From JAJFKX01 sp965230265 (GTDB lineage Bacteria; Pseudomonadota; Gammaproteobacteria; Xanthomonadales; Wenzhouxiangellaceae): 64,000 nt of DNA. Shown here piece by piece: positions 43,816-54,284 of this stretch (position 1 is its first letter; each line of letters begins with the position of its first letter). Location: NCBI GenBank assembly GCA_965230265.1, contig OZ245999.1, positions 2,294,001 through 2,358,000 of the forward strand, written 5' to 3'. The notes beneath the pieces were generated by a model. The model made no database searches. It had not been told where the DNA came from and saw only the letters and a list, made by a program, of their open reading frames with translations. The translations under genes were made by a program, and so were the position numbers.

Positions 43816-44394
43816 CTAACGCCGTAACTTATTAATCCGCACCAACCGCCCATCCCTAAAGATCAGCTCTCGATCACTGGCGCGTCGTCCATAGGTATAA
43901 ATCCAACGGGTTTCGTTGACGATAAAACCGGGTGAGCCCGCCAGATGTGGTGGATGGAATAAAAACGGGTCGCTGTGGTACTCAAAATCGGGGGCACCGC
44001 AGTAGGCGAAGACTTCGCCGATACTGCCCCCAACGTTTTCCAGATCACGGGCTGAACAGCGCCTGGAACCGGGTTCAAAGGGCACGCCATGATCCAGCTC
44101 CTGGATGCGTTGCAGATAGCCATTAAAAAACACCAGACGACGAATCAGCTTGCGGGAACCGAAATTGATTAACCACGCCTCATAACCGCCATGCAAATGG
44201 TGATAGCCGTATGGGTTGGAATAATTCCAGCGCTCAATAAAAAATGGTTCGGGGCAAATCTGTGAAACCTGGTAGCTTAAATCACCGGTTTTCACCAGAT
44301 GCCGGCCGCAATACAAGGATGATGCCTGGGCATTCACTGCAAATGCTCCAAGCGCAATAAGAAAAATCAATATCAGCGCACGTGGATTATTCAT
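43816..44394 (-). CDS. Secreted DUF2845-type protein
   Basis: 192 residues with a signal peptide (ALILIFLIALGAFAVNAQA). Two similar halves: SSLYCGRHLVKTGDLSYQVSQICPEP and RRCSARDLENVGGSIGEVFAYCGAPDF, each ending in a strand pair (WLINFGSRKLIRRLVFFNG; WIYTYGRRASDRELIFRDG). This is the DUF2845 pattern, likely periplasmic. Function unknown. It marks the return to chromosomal sequence beyond the cassette array. Confidence 0.8.
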   Translation of the reverse strand: MNNPRALILIFLIALGAFAVNAQASSLYCGRHLVKTGDLSYQVSQICPEPFFIERWNYSNPYGYHHLHGGYEAWLINFGSRKLIRRLVFFNGYLQRIQELDHGVPFEPGSRRCSARDLENVGGSIGEVFAYCGAPDFEYHSDPFLFHPPHLAGSPGFIVNETRWIYTYGRRASDRELIFRDGRLVRINKLRR

Positions 44395-44460
44395 CGCATA
44401 TAGTTTAACGGGGCAATATAAACTTAGTCTGAATCATATCAGCATCAGCGTCGCAACGGT

Positions 44461-44811
44461 TTAACCTGTGGTTTTCACCTTATTGTCACCCAACAGATAA
44501 CCTGCCACCACACCCAACAACCCCATTACCGGACCAATCTGATCTTTGCCATAACCAGCGATCACCAGCAGTGCAGAAATACAGATAATCAAAGTTAAAC
44601 CGAGCACTTTTAGGATAGAAGCCGGTGCCCAGCTTTTTTCGGCTTTCATAATGATCATCGCCTCAACAATAATTAGAACCAGCGTAAACACCAACATGGA
44701 AACGCTCAGCACAATTTCAATACTGGTCCATTCCCGGCTGTATTCAGGCGCGTCTTGCGCAAGCAGTGCAGAGGGAATAAATATGAATAACAAACCGATT
44801 AACTTATGCAT
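44461..44811 (-). CDS. Small membrane protein of unknown function
   Basis: 116 residues from the ATG at 44811, which has GGAG seven bases upstream; the frame is open to 44850. A signal-like first helix (LIGLLFIFIPSALLAQ) is followed by two or three more spans (IVLSVSMLVFTLVLIIVEAMII, LKVLGLTLIICISALLVIAGY, GPVMGLLGVVAGYLLG). No family recognised. It stands alone between the DUF2845 gene and pmbA. Confidence 0.7.
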   Translation of the reverse strand: MHKLIGLLFIFIPSALLAQDAPEYSREWTSIEIVLSVSMLVFTLVLIIVEAMIIMKAEKSWAPASILKVLGLTLIICISALLVIAGYGKDQIGPVMGLLGVVAGYLLGDNKVKTTG

Positions 44812-44954
44812 GGCTGCTCTCCCAGCTTTTGGTTGTTGTGCGACTAGCATAGCACCGCCAGAGAGTTACGCCACAAGTGCAGGGCACCTATAACCCATAC
44901 ACCATTTACTGATGCAATGGATTACCGGCTTTGCACAATGACGGTTTTATTGAA

Positions 44955-46343
44955 TCAACTTCCCGCAATCATCATCGGTGCCAGCAGCCAGGAAGGCGTT
45001 TGCTGGTTTCTGCGGATATCCGGATCATTACCAATGGCGACAATATTGCTGTACATATCCAATAAATTGCCTGCGATGGTCACTTCTTCGACCGGTTGCA
45101 CAATCTCGCCGCTTTCCACCCAAAAGCCGCTCGCTCCGCGTGAGTAATTCCCGGTCACAGCATTAACCCCCTGCCCCATCACCTGGGTCACAATCAGTCC
45201 GGTATTCATTTGTGATACCAGATCATCGAAGCTGGATTCGCCCGGCTGCACAATCAAATTGCGCACACCACCACCATTGCCGGTGCAGCCCAATCCCAGG
45301 CGGCGTGCAGAATAGGTGCTAAGTACATAACGCTGCAACACACCGTCGGTGATCAACGCATTGTGTAAACCCGTCGCTACGCCATCGCTATCGAAACATG
45401 AGCTGTTAATACCGCAACGCTGATGCGGATGCTCGCTAATATTGATAAACGAGGGAAAAACGGGCTTGCCGGCACAGTCCAGTAAAAATGAATTTTTTCG
45501 ATATAACGAGCTACCTGACACTGCACTGACCATATGCCCGAGCAGTGAGTTAGCTGCTTCGGCCGTGAACAATATTGGCGCTTGCGTGGTCTTGATGGGC
45601 CTGGCACCCAGACAGCGCAATGTTCGCTCTGCCGCCTCACGACCGGTTTCTTCAGGACTTTGCAAAGCGGAAAACTGTCTTTTCCTATCCCAGGCATAAT
45701 TGGATTGCATCGCATCGGTGCCTTCGGTTTCGGCGGCCACCAACACTGCGCTTTGATCAAATGAGCTGCCTTGCTGAGCCCCCATAAACCCATGGCTGTT
45801 GCCGTATACCCCCAGTGCGTAGCTGCTGCTGGCCACTGCACCTTCTGAATTGCGGATACGCGAATCAGCACTTAACCCGGCCTGCTCAATGCTCAAGGCA
45901 CGTTCGATTAAATTATCAGCAGTCAGGTTTTCTGGGTGCCATAAATCCAGTTCTGGAAACACTGTGGCCAACTCACTGCTATCGGCAAGGCCTGCAGCAG
46001 GGTCTGGTTCAGTGTGTGTGGCGATGGCCCAGGCATGCTCGACGGCATCGCGGATGCTTGTGGAACGAATATCACCACAGCTGGCCGAACCTTTTCTTTG
46101 GCCGTTGTATAAACTGATGGATAAGGTTCGGTCGCGATTGTGTTCCAGTGTTTCCACTTCACCCAGCCGCACGGTTGCAGCCAAGCCCTGATGCGCGGAA
46201 ACACCGGCCTCGGCAGCACTGGCACCCAATGATTGAGCATGCTCAAGTGCCAAACTGACAGCATCCTGGCACTCACCAAGATCAAAAATTGTATTCAGTG
46301 ATTGTGACGATGTTTTGCTACTGGAATTGGATGGATGCGACAT
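44955..46343 (-). CDS. pmbA: Metalloprotease-related protein PmbA/TldE
   Basis: 462 residues, TldD/PmbA family. PmbA lacks the HExxxH motif and acts with TldD, encoded nearby, as a heterodimeric protease that trims microcin precursors and degrades CcdA-type antitoxins. Typical segments include RDRTLSISLYNGQRKGSAS and the C-terminal GVNAVTGNYSRGASGFWVESG. It is divergent from yjgA, the usual gammaproteobacterial arrangement. Confidence 0.95.
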   Translation of the reverse strand: MSHPSNSSSKTSSQSLNTIFDLGECQDAVSLALEHAQSLGASAAEAGVSAHQGLAATVRLGEVETLEHNRDRTLSISLYNGQRKGSASCGDIRSTSIRDAVEHAWAIATHTEPDPAAGLADSSELATVFPELDLWHPENLTADNLIERALSIEQAGLSADSRIRNSEGAVASSSYALGVYGNSHGFMGAQQGSSFDQSAVLVAAETEGTDAMQSNYAWDRKRQFSALQSPEETGREAAERTLRCLGARPIKTTQAPILFTAEAANSLLGHMVSAVSGSSLYRKNSFLLDCAGKPVFPSFINISEHPHQRCGINSSCFDSDGVATGLHNALITDGVLQRYVLSTYSARRLGLGCTGNGGGVRNLIVQPGESSFDDLVSQMNTGLIVTQVMGQGVNAVTGNYSRGASGFWVESGEIVQPVEEVTIAGNLLDMYSNIVAIGNDPDIRRNQQTPSWLLAPMMIAGS

Positions 46344-46420
46344 ATTATTTTAGAACCCTGAAATATTATTTAAATGCTGCCCAACGCTGCAGATGCAGCG
46401 AAGTAAAGTACAATAACGTC

Positions 46421-46945
46421 ATGATTGAAATACCCGACCCGCACGATAAAAGCCTCAGCAAAACCAAACGCAAAGAGGCTTCCCAGGCATTACAGAAACT
46501 AGGGCGTGATATTGCAGAATTACCCAAAGACATTTTCAACGGTTTAGCGTTGGATAAAAACTTGCGCACGGAAATTGAACACTTGCGCAACACCACCAGC
46601 CATTTGGCTCGCAAACGACAAATGCAGTTTGTGGGCAAACTGCTGCGCAGAGAAAATGCAGAACCCTTGTTCATCGCTTTGCAGGAATACCAGCAACGTG
46701 GCCGTGACCAGGTAGCCCGCCAACACCGGGTGGAACACTGGCGCGATTATTTGCTGAGCAATGGGGATGCTGGATTAACCCAGCTAGTGAATGCTGACCC
46801 AGACACTGATCGCCAGGCCCTGCGACAATTGATCCGTCAGGCAACACGTGAAGCGCAACAACAAAAACCGCCTGCGGCCAGTCGCAAACTGTTTCGTATG
46901 CTGCATCAGCAGGATTTGCTGCGGACTTTGCCTGAACCACCATAA
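46421..46945 (+). CDS. yjgA: Ribosome biogenesis factor YjgA/DarP (DUF615)
   Basis: 174 residues from the ATG at 46421; the open frame starts at 46289 but the extra part does not match the family. SKTKRKEASQALQKLGRDIAELP is the signature start, and the body is highly charged and helical. The family associates with late-stage 50S ribosomal precursors. It is divergent from pmbA and convergent with tldD. Confidence 0.94.
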   Translation: MIEIPDPHDKSLSKTKRKEASQALQKLGRDIAELPKDIFNGLALDKNLRTEIEHLRNTTSHLARKRQMQFVGKLLRRENAEPLFIALQEYQQRGRDQVARQHRVEHWRDYLLSNGDAGLTQLVNADPDTDRQALRQLIRQATREAQQQKPPAASRKLFRMLHQQDLLRTLPEPP

Positions 46946-47005
46946 CGCCTGAACCGCTGCAACTCACGATGCGGTACCGATAAGGGTTGTTACACCTCAC
47001 ACCAA

Positions 47006-48448
47006 TTAACCCTGGGTACCACCCACAGTTAATTGATCAACCTTTAGTGTCGGCTGGCCGACACCAACGGGTACATGTTGTCCTTCCTTACCACAAATAC
47101 CAATGCCTTGATCGAGTTCCAAATCGTTACCCAGCATACTGACATGCGTCAATACCTCTGGCCCACTGCCAATCAAAGTTGCTCCGCGTACCGGTGCTCC
47201 CAGTTTGCCGTTTTTGATGCGGTAGGCTTCATTGGCGGAAAAAACAAACTTTCCGGAAGTCACATCGACCTGACCACCGGCAAAGCTAACGGCATACAAA
47301 CCTTTTTCTACCGAGGCAATAATTTCACCCGGATCATGCTCACCGGCCAGCATATAGGTATTGGTCATACGTGGCAGTGGCAACTGTGCGAACGACTCAC
47401 GCCGGCCATTGCCGGTTGGTTTTTGACCCATCAAGCGGGCGTTGAGTTTGTCTTGCATATAGCCGACCAAACGGCCTTTTTCGATCAGTGTGGTGTATTG
47501 GCTTGGGGTACCCTCGTCATCCATACTCAGTGAACCGCGGCGACGTTGCAAAGTGCCATCATCAACCACTGTGCATAATGGGCTAGCCACCATTTCACCC
47601 ATACGCCCAGCAAAAGTTGAGGTTCCTTTGCGGTTGGCATCACCTTCCAGCCCATGCCCAACAGCCTCGTGCAACAACACCCCTGGCCAACCTGGCCCCA
47701 GCACTACAGGCATTTGCCCGGCAGGTGCATCTTCTGCCTCCAGGTTGACCAATGCCTGGCGTACCGCTTCACGCGCCAGTTGCTGCCAGCGTTCAGGTTC
47801 ACATAATTCTGTCAGCGGATAACGACCACCAGCACCAGACATGCCTTGTTCATGACGACCTTCTTCTTCGGCAATAACTTGCACATTCAAACGCACCAGA
47901 GGGCGAACATCCCCCGCCAGTGTGCCATCACTGGCAGCCACTAAAATCGATTCATGATTGCCCTGTATACTGACACTTACCTGGGCCACACGCGGATCAA
48001 GTGTCCGAGTAAAAGCATCAATCTCCCGCAGTAAAGCCACTTTGTCAGAGGCACTAACCCCACCGATGGGGTCGGTATCGGGGTATAAACGAACGATATC
48101 GTTTGACTTCCACGCCTGTAAACGGCCCTGCTGACCCGCACGGGCAATACTGCGCGCCGATTTAGCCGCTTCTAGCAAAGCGGGCAGGTGTACATCATCG
48201 GCATAAGCAAAACCGGTTTTTTCGCCGCTGTTGGCACGCACACCGACACCTTGTTCAACACTGTAATTACCTGCACGGACCAAACCATCTTCCAGTGCCC
48301 ATAGCTCTGAATGTGCATGCTGAAAATACAATTCACCCGCATCCACTGCCGGACCCATTAAAGTATCAAGCGCCTGTTGTAACTGCTGCTGATCCACACC
48401 AGCTGGTGCCAATATCGTGTTCTGTGCTTGTTCCAGTGCAGTACTCAT
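47006..48448 (-). CDS. tldD: Metalloprotease TldD
   Basis: 480 residues. The zinc motif HEAVGHGLEGD (HExxxH) lies near residue 255, and the fold is otherwise that of PmbA. It forms the active heterodimer with PmbA. The start overlaps the yhdP stop by 4 bp, so it belongs to the yhdP operon. Confidence 0.97.
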   Translation of the reverse strand: MSTALEQAQNTILAPAGVDQQQLQQALDTLMGPAVDAGELYFQHAHSELWALEDGLVRAGNYSVEQGVGVRANSGEKTGFAYADDVHLPALLEAAKSARSIARAGQQGRLQAWKSNDIVRLYPDTDPIGGVSASDKVALLREIDAFTRTLDPRVAQVSVSIQGNHESILVAASDGTLAGDVRPLVRLNVQVIAEEEGRHEQGMSGAGGRYPLTELCEPERWQQLAREAVRQALVNLEAEDAPAGQMPVVLGPGWPGVLLHEAVGHGLEGDANRKGTSTFAGRMGEMVASPLCTVVDDGTLQRRRGSLSMDDEGTPSQYTTLIEKGRLVGYMQDKLNARLMGQKPTGNGRRESFAQLPLPRMTNTYMLAGEHDPGEIIASVEKGLYAVSFAGGQVDVTSGKFVFSANEAYRIKNGKLGAPVRGATLIGSGPEVLTHVSMLGNDLELDQGIGICGKEGQHVPVGVGQPTLKVDQLTVGGTQG

Positions 48449-51400
48449 GTTGTTTCCTGTGGTGGTTCGACACCCTCGTCCGAATCGGTTGTTAAAGTGG
48501 TATCAGTGATTGGATCAACCGATGTTGTTGGCGGCCCATTCAGAGATAACTCTTCTTCTGGCAATTGCGTCACAGTGGGTTCATCTGACAGCGCTCGCAA
48601 TTCCGGTTCTGCCCATGGACCGGTCACCTGATATTGAATATCTGTCAGGCCGCCAATCAAACCCTGCAGTGCAAAACCCGCACCAACGCCAATCGGGCCT
48701 CCGGCCAATGCACCAATAACCGGCAAGGCAACACCAAAGCCAGGTTTTACTGAAATTAACTGATCGTATTCACCACGAATCAGATCCGTTTCACCGGTAA
48801 TGGTAATTTCTGCAGCCGCAGCATCAATAACAATACCTGCAGTGCGGGCAATACCAGCGTGAAATATTAATGTGCCGTCAGCACGATCAAAATCCAAGCC
48901 ATCAGCAAAAACATCGCTGAAATCCAAAAATAGACGACGCGGCAGCGCCTGCAGACTAATCAAACCCAGCACTCGCCCGGCACCTGGGGCTGCCTTGGGA
49001 ATAATACCCGGGCCTGCCTCCAGCGTTAACTTGCCATCCATTTTTTTCAAGTTGATCTCACCGATGCTGCCTGGCCAGGAACTGTCCAGAGCCAGCGTCA
49101 ATTGACTGCCTTCTACCAAACGTTCATAACCCATCGATTCCAGCAAATCACCCGTATCATCAGCGTCCAAACGCAAATTCAGTGTGGATGTGATGCCATC
49201 GTCGGTTCGCCGCCAGCCACCACCACCTGTCAGTGTTAATGCTTCCGATCGCGCTTCCAGTGTGTCGATCACCATACCATCAATGTTGGGCAGTATTTCG
49301 ATCCGAGTCTGTCCCAGGGGAATACCATGCCAGGTCAAATCATCGCAGATCAGGTGTAAGGTTAACCAATCGATACGCTGCTCATCTTCAATCGGCGCGC
49401 GCTCTTCTATCAACATCTCTCGACCCGATGGCTGGTTACTGCTAACCAATGGCTTGGGCACATCCAAACGCTGCAGATTGGTGTCAATAACCCAGTTATG
49501 GTCGGTCACCGCAAAAGTGACCTCACCGGATACACTGTCACCTTCCAGCGTCAGCAAGCGCTGCAATTCTGTAGCGCCTGCCGCATCGGCTATGAGCTGT
49601 TGAGAGTAATCCAGTTGGGTTTTGCCCATCACTCGTCGATCAATCAGCAACTGCTGAGTATTGAGATGCATCTCCGGTATCAATTCATCGGTGGCGTCTT
49701 CATCCAACGACACTTCATTGACCAATCCTGTTTGCGATAATGGTTGATTGGCAATGTTTTCAACCATTGAATCATCAGGCAGGCCTGTCTCTGATACGCC
49801 AGCCTGAACCTGGTTTATTTCACCCGATAAATCAGCAACCAGACTGATCCAGCCCAGCGGGTCAAACAACTCGGTTTGTCCGATCAGCAGGACTTTGCCA
49901 TCAGTAACCTGCGGTGCTGTAAGCACAGAGTTGGGCAACATAAATTGTGCCGTCGCGCCGGCAATGTTACGGGCCTGATTTTGCCGCATCCGCAGCTGCA
50001 GAATATCCGCATAATCGATGCCAATATTGCGTTCTGCATCACCCAGCTCCCAATCAACCTCTATGGGCTGGCTGGCTGCAGCAAATTTTTCCAGCGGTGC
50101 CGGCAACCGCATTTCGGTACCCATTAAATCACTTTCTAAAATCACCCGCGGTACATCGCGGGAAATTAATAAACGCAACAGCCAGTCACTGTTGCCTGAC
50201 ATCAACCCATGTACCATCGGTTGATCTGGCAATGCGGTGTTGAGTATATGCTCAGCCGGGTATTGGCCTTGCAGGTGAACTTCAGGGCCCGCGGTGGTGC
50301 GCACCCAGCGTACTTGTGATGCATGACCGCCCCAATTGGCCTGTAGCTGGCTGTCTTTGATACCGACATCATCAAAACCTAACTGTCCATTGATACCACC
50401 GACTGCCAACAAACCGGCCTTTGCATCAACATGACTCAACTGTGCCGCACCATCGGCATAGATAAGCCGCGAGCGCTGCTTCAAATCCAGGCCAAGCTCT
50501 GCGTCAATTTCTACCGGACCGGTTAATTCAAAATCACGTTCTGCCAGGCCCTTGGTCCCACCCAAAGGCATCACCGCCAGCAAGTCCAATACTGCTGAAG
50601 CATTGCTGATCATTTTTGCATTCAGATCAAGCACCGGATGCGCCTTTAATTCGGAAATACTGACATCCAGATTGCTGACAGGAACACCGGCAATATTGGC
50701 TCTGGCATTGCGTGTTTGCAGCCCATCAAACAGCATATCAACATGGCCATTGACCTGGGTTGCCGGAGGCCAGTTGCGGCCATATTGCAAGGTTGCATCA
50801 TGCAACTTAACGGCAGCAGCAAACTGGCCCTGATCCGGTGTAATCGGCCAGCGTTTAAGATCACCTCTTATAGACGCACGGATATCCCGCCAATAACCAC
50901 CCTGCATAGCCCTGCTGATCCAGTCCCGTGCACCTTTGGGTTGCTCCTGGTAGGGCAAATAATGTTTAACCTGGGTGGCAAGAATTTCATCGATACCAAC
51001 ATGCATATCCAGCCATAAACCATCATCCCGCAGCGCCGCCTGGCCACCCAACTCCAGTGTAAAGTCACCACTGTCCCAATAACTGGGCAACCATACTGCC
51101 AACCAATCACCACCATGTTGTTCCAGTTGCAGGGATAACTGTAACTGCTCTAACAAATAAGGTTGACGGGTAAAGCCGGGGACTTCGCACAGACCAGCCT
51201 CACTGTTAATGCTCAGTTGACCAAGCTGATCTTGCATAGCCAATTGCAGTTGCAACGGTCCGCACAGGACCGTTTCACGGCTGGAAACATCGTCCGACTC
51301 ATCAGCTGTTGCTTCAACATCCAATGTCTGAACATCGATATAAATATCATTGGCATTGGCTTGGGCCAGCAAAATTCCGCCTTGCTCATCCAGCGCCAAC

Positions 51401-52644
51401 ACCAATTCCTCAAGCTGGCCTTGAAAGGCCAATGGTATTCCAGCATCAGGTAACAACCACCGTTGCCAATGCTGCACAGCAACCATCGGTAATGGTCCCG
51501 CAGCCAGTGACCAACCGTTCCCGGCATTGCTACCTGCTTCCAGCCACGTACTGCTTAAGGTCTCCCTTTCGAAAGCAAGATTTTCCAGCGTAACCGCCCA
51601 TTCATCCCGGTCAATTCTTGCCAACAGATCAGTGGCCATAAACGGAGCCGCCGACAATGCCTCTGCTCCCTGATCGGTGCCGGACAATTGCAAATGCCCG
51701 GTTAACTTAAGCGCCTGATCACGTGCCCAGTCAAACCATAACTCTGTATCAATATCAATGTTTAGACCGGTTGATAAGTTCGCATCTGCTGATGTTGATG
51801 CAGCTGTCAAATTGGCTGCTACCCATTGCTCGGGTAATAGGGTTAACCAGGGCTGCAAAGCCTGTTGCTGAGAGTGGAAATAGCCCAATACCGAATGCAA
51901 CTCACTACCTGCCTGGACCATTAAACGCAATATCGCTTCAGCATCTGGATCACCATCCGGTTGCACCCGGGCGATCATTTGAAAAACACTGCCAGCACCA
52001 CTGGCGACAAGACTGCGTCCATCAGGCTCAGCATCACCTGCAGTACGTTGTGGCACCTGGGCAATCGACACTCTGGGCAAGTCAAATACCCGCTGATAGT
52101 TATTAAGCTGATCTTGCAAACGGATGCGTGCATCCACCAGCTGTACATCCGCACGTTCCAATAATGCAGTAATATTTTGCAGCTGCTGCTCGTTGCTGCC
52201 GGAGCCGCTGTCCAGGCCCTGTCCCATCAGGCTCCAGCGACCGGTCGTAGAACGGTTTAATTCCAGGTCTGCACCCAAAATTTCCATGCGCACACTGTTG
52301 CGTCCAGAGCGAAACCAGGTCAAAGGGTCAAACTGCAGACGCACCTGATTCAAATGCAAAGCTTCATCTGCATTACCGATCACGACATCCTGCAGCGCCA
52401 GGTGTGGCTGCAAACCATCCCAGCCAGCGGCAAGCTGATCAATATTGACTGCCGTACCCAGCTGTTGACTGAGGTAGTTATTTAACTGTGGTGTGATGCG
52501 ATCAGCATAAGGTGCCAGCAAACGTCCAACACCCGTTAATACGGCAGCACTGACCAATATCAAAAAAGCAGCCGTCCACAACAGACTGCTGAGTCTGCGC
52601 CAAAAACGGCGGTACCGGCGTTTACGTTGACGTTGTTTATTCAC
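48445..52644 (-). CDS. yhdP: YhdP family AsmA-like envelope protein
   Basis: 1399 residues. A basic N-terminus (KQRQRKRRYRRFWRR) and one membrane helix (SLLWTAAFLILVSAAVLTGV) anchor a very long periplasmic region of beta-rich repeats with DUF3971 and AsmA-like C-terminal parts (QYQVTGPWAEPEL). In E. coli YhdP, with TamB and YdbH, helps move phospholipids to the outer membrane. The length is close to that of E. coli YhdP. It lies between rng and tldD as usual. Confidence 0.95.
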   Translation of the reverse strand: MNKQRQRKRRYRRFWRRLSSLLWTAAFLILVSAAVLTGVGRLLAPYADRITPQLNNYLSQQLGTAVNIDQLAAGWDGLQPHLALQDVVIGNADEALHLNQVRLQFDPLTWFRSGRNSVRMEILGADLELNRSTTGRWSLMGQGLDSGSGSNEQQLQNITALLERADVQLVDARIRLQDQLNNYQRVFDLPRVSIAQVPQRTAGDAEPDGRSLVASGAGSVFQMIARVQPDGDPDAEAILRLMVQAGSELHSVLGYFHSQQQALQPWLTLLPEQWVAANLTAASTSADANLSTGLNIDIDTELWFDWARDQALKLTGHLQLSGTDQGAEALSAAPFMATDLLARIDRDEWAVTLENLAFERETLSSTWLEAGSNAGNGWSLAAGPLPMVAVQHWQRWLLPDAGIPLAFQGQLEELVLALDEQGGILLAQANANDIYIDVQTLDVEATADESDDVSSRETVLCGPLQLQLAMQDQLGQLSINSEAGLCEVPGFTRQPYLLEQLQLSLQLEQHGGDWLAVWLPSYWDSGDFTLELGGQAALRDDGLWLDMHVGIDEILATQVKHYLPYQEQPKGARDWISRAMQGGYWRDIRASIRGDLKRWPITPDQGQFAAAVKLHDATLQYGRNWPPATQVNGHVDMLFDGLQTRNARANIAGVPVSNLDVSISELKAHPVLDLNAKMISNASAVLDLLAVMPLGGTKGLAERDFELTGPVEIDAELGLDLKQRSRLIYADGAAQLSHVDAKAGLLAVGGINGQLGFDDVGIKDSQLQANWGGHASQVRWVRTTAGPEVHLQGQYPAEHILNTALPDQPMVHGLMSGNSDWLLRLLISRDVPRVILESDLMGTEMRLPAPLEKFAAASQPIEVDWELGDAERNIGIDYADILQLRMRQNQARNIAGATAQFMLPNSVLTAPQVTDGKVLLIGQTELFDPLGWISLVADLSGEINQVQAGVSETGLPDDSMVENIANQPLSQTGLVNEVSLDEDATDELIPEMHLNTQQLLIDRRVMGKTQLDYSQQLIADAAGATELQRLLTLEGDSVSGEVTFAVTDHNWVIDTNLQRLDVPKPLVSSNQPSGREMLIEERAPIEDEQRIDWLTLHLICDDLTWHGIPLGQTRIEILPNIDGMVIDTLEARSEALTLTGGGGWRRTDDGITSTLNLRLDADDTGDLLESMGYERLVEGSQLTLALDSSWPGSIGEINLKKMDGKLTLEAGPGIIPKAAPGAGRVLGLISLQALPRRLFLDFSDVFADGLDFDRADGTLIFHAGIARTAGIVIDAAAAEITITGETDLIRGEYDQLISVKPGFGVALPVIGALAGGPIGVGAGFALQGLIGGLTDIQYQVTGPWAEPELRALSDEPTVTQLPEEELSLNGPPTTSVDPITDTTLTTDSDEGVEPPQETT

Positions 52645-52670
52645 GCTGATCTAAAAAGTGAGTGAGCCTA

Positions 52671-54194
52671 TTAGAGCAGGACCACGTCAAACTGTTCCTG
52701 TGGATATTGGCCATCAGACTGAAATCGAATGTGCTTACCCAGGTTTTCTTCCATTTCAGCGATGGTGGTCGAGTGCTCTTCACGGATACGGTCTACCACA
52801 CTGGTGGCTGCCAATACCCGTAATTCCTGCGCATCAAACTGCTGCACCGCTCTTACAATTTCACGCAATATCTCTGAGCAGACGGTTTCTACACTCTTGA
52901 TGTAGCCGCTCCCACTACAGGTCGGGCAGAGTTCACACAGTCGATTCACCAGACTGTCAGTGGTGCGTTTACGGGTCATTTCCACCAAACCCAGGTTAGA
53001 AAATGCACCAATGGATGTACGAGCATGGTCATGTTCTAACGCTCGCTCCAGCGTTAGTAACACCTGTTCTTGGTGATGCTCATCTTGCATGTCGATAAAG
53101 TCGATAATGATAATGCCACTGAGATTACGCAGCCGCAGTTGTCGTGCGATAGCCTGGGTGGCTTCAAGATTGGTTTTATAAACGGTTTCTTCAAGGTTCC
53201 TATAGCCAACAAAACCACCGGTATTGACATCGATGGTACTCATGGCCTCAGTCTGTTCTATGATGAGATAACCGCCGGACTTTAATGGTGTCTTAGATTG
53301 CAATGCACTTTCAATTTCATCATCAACCGCATTCAAATCAAATATCGGTCGATGGCCCCGATAATATTCCAGACGATCCAGCCACCCTGCCATAAACTGC
53401 CGTGCAAACTGGCCAACATGTTCGTAAATGGAAATATCATCAATTCGGACTTTTTCTACGCCCGCATGCATCAAGTCACGCAAGGCTCGCAACGGCAAGG
53501 AAAGGTCTTCATAAACGCAATCTCCCGGTTTGGCAGTAGTAATGCGTTGCTGAATGCTATCCCATACCTTGCGAAGATAAGCCACATCATCCGCCAGCGG
53601 TTGACGCCCAATCCCTTCTGCATTGGTACGCAGAATAAAACCGAAAGGATTAGGGTCGGTATGATCCAATAAATCGTTAACCAGATCGCGTAAACGTTCA
53701 CGCTCGGTTTCGTCTTCAATACGCAGCGAAACACCAATATTCCGAGCCTCCGGCAATAACACCAAAAAACGTGAAGGAATGCTGATTTGGGTGGTCAGAC
53801 GAGCACCCTTATTGCCAATCGGGTCTTTAATCACTTGCACCAGAATTTCCTGCCCCTGGCGCAGCAGCTCAGTAATTTTTTGCTCAACCGGTGCTTCGCT
53901 CGAATTTGCCTGAGTGCTTGGCTGGGTACTGGGTTCAATGCTGACATCGACTTCGGCTTCAACATCATCACGAGCAATATCACTGGCATGCAAAAAAGCG
54001 GTACGCTCCAGCCCAATATCAACAAATGCCGCCTGCATACCCGGCAATACCCGTGAGACCTTACCCTGATAGACATTACCAACGCTTGAGTATTGGCTGC
54101 GGCGCTCAATATGCACTTCCTGCACCATGCCGCTTTCAATCACTGCCACACGGGTTTCGGTCGGGGTAGCGTTAATCAGGATTTCTTCACTCAC
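52671..54194 (-). CDS. rng: Ribonuclease G
   Basis: 507 residues, RNase E/G family. The S1 domain (GNVYQGKVSRVLPGMQAAFVDIG) is at residues ~38-125, the catalytic Asp lies in MSTIDVNTGGFVG, with a second in IIIIDFIDM, and the zinc-link CPTCSGSG near residue 415. No RNase E-like scaffold tail. It processes 16S rRNA 5' ends and decays mRNA. Start codon lies 90 bp after maf on the same strand. Confidence 0.96.
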   Translation of the reverse strand: MSEEILINATPTETRVAVIESGMVQEVHIERRSQYSSVGNVYQGKVSRVLPGMQAAFVDIGLERTAFLHASDIARDDVEAEVDVSIEPSTQPSTQANSSEAPVEQKITELLRQGQEILVQVIKDPIGNKGARLTTQISIPSRFLVLLPEARNIGVSLRIEDETERERLRDLVNDLLDHTDPNPFGFILRTNAEGIGRQPLADDVAYLRKVWDSIQQRITTAKPGDCVYEDLSLPLRALRDLMHAGVEKVRIDDISIYEHVGQFARQFMAGWLDRLEYYRGHRPIFDLNAVDDEIESALQSKTPLKSGGYLIIEQTEAMSTIDVNTGGFVGYRNLEETVYKTNLEATQAIARQLRLRNLSGIIIIDFIDMQDEHHQEQVLLTLERALEHDHARTSIGAFSNLGLVEMTRKRTTDSLVNRLCELCPTCSGSGYIKSVETVCSEILREIVRAVQQFDAQELRVLAATSVVDRIREEHSTTIAEMEENLGKHIRFQSDGQYPQEQFDVVLL

Positions 54195-54284
54195 CAGCTA
54201 GTGCTCTATTTTCTTTGCAGCAGATCAGAATAACGCCGAAACAACCGGCTGGGAAGCTTTGCCTGGCTGTATGGTTGACTTTTT

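Noticed and set aside
45377..45871. Minus-strand open frame of 164 codons
   Set aside because: Alternative frame of pmbA, which is complete and conserved.
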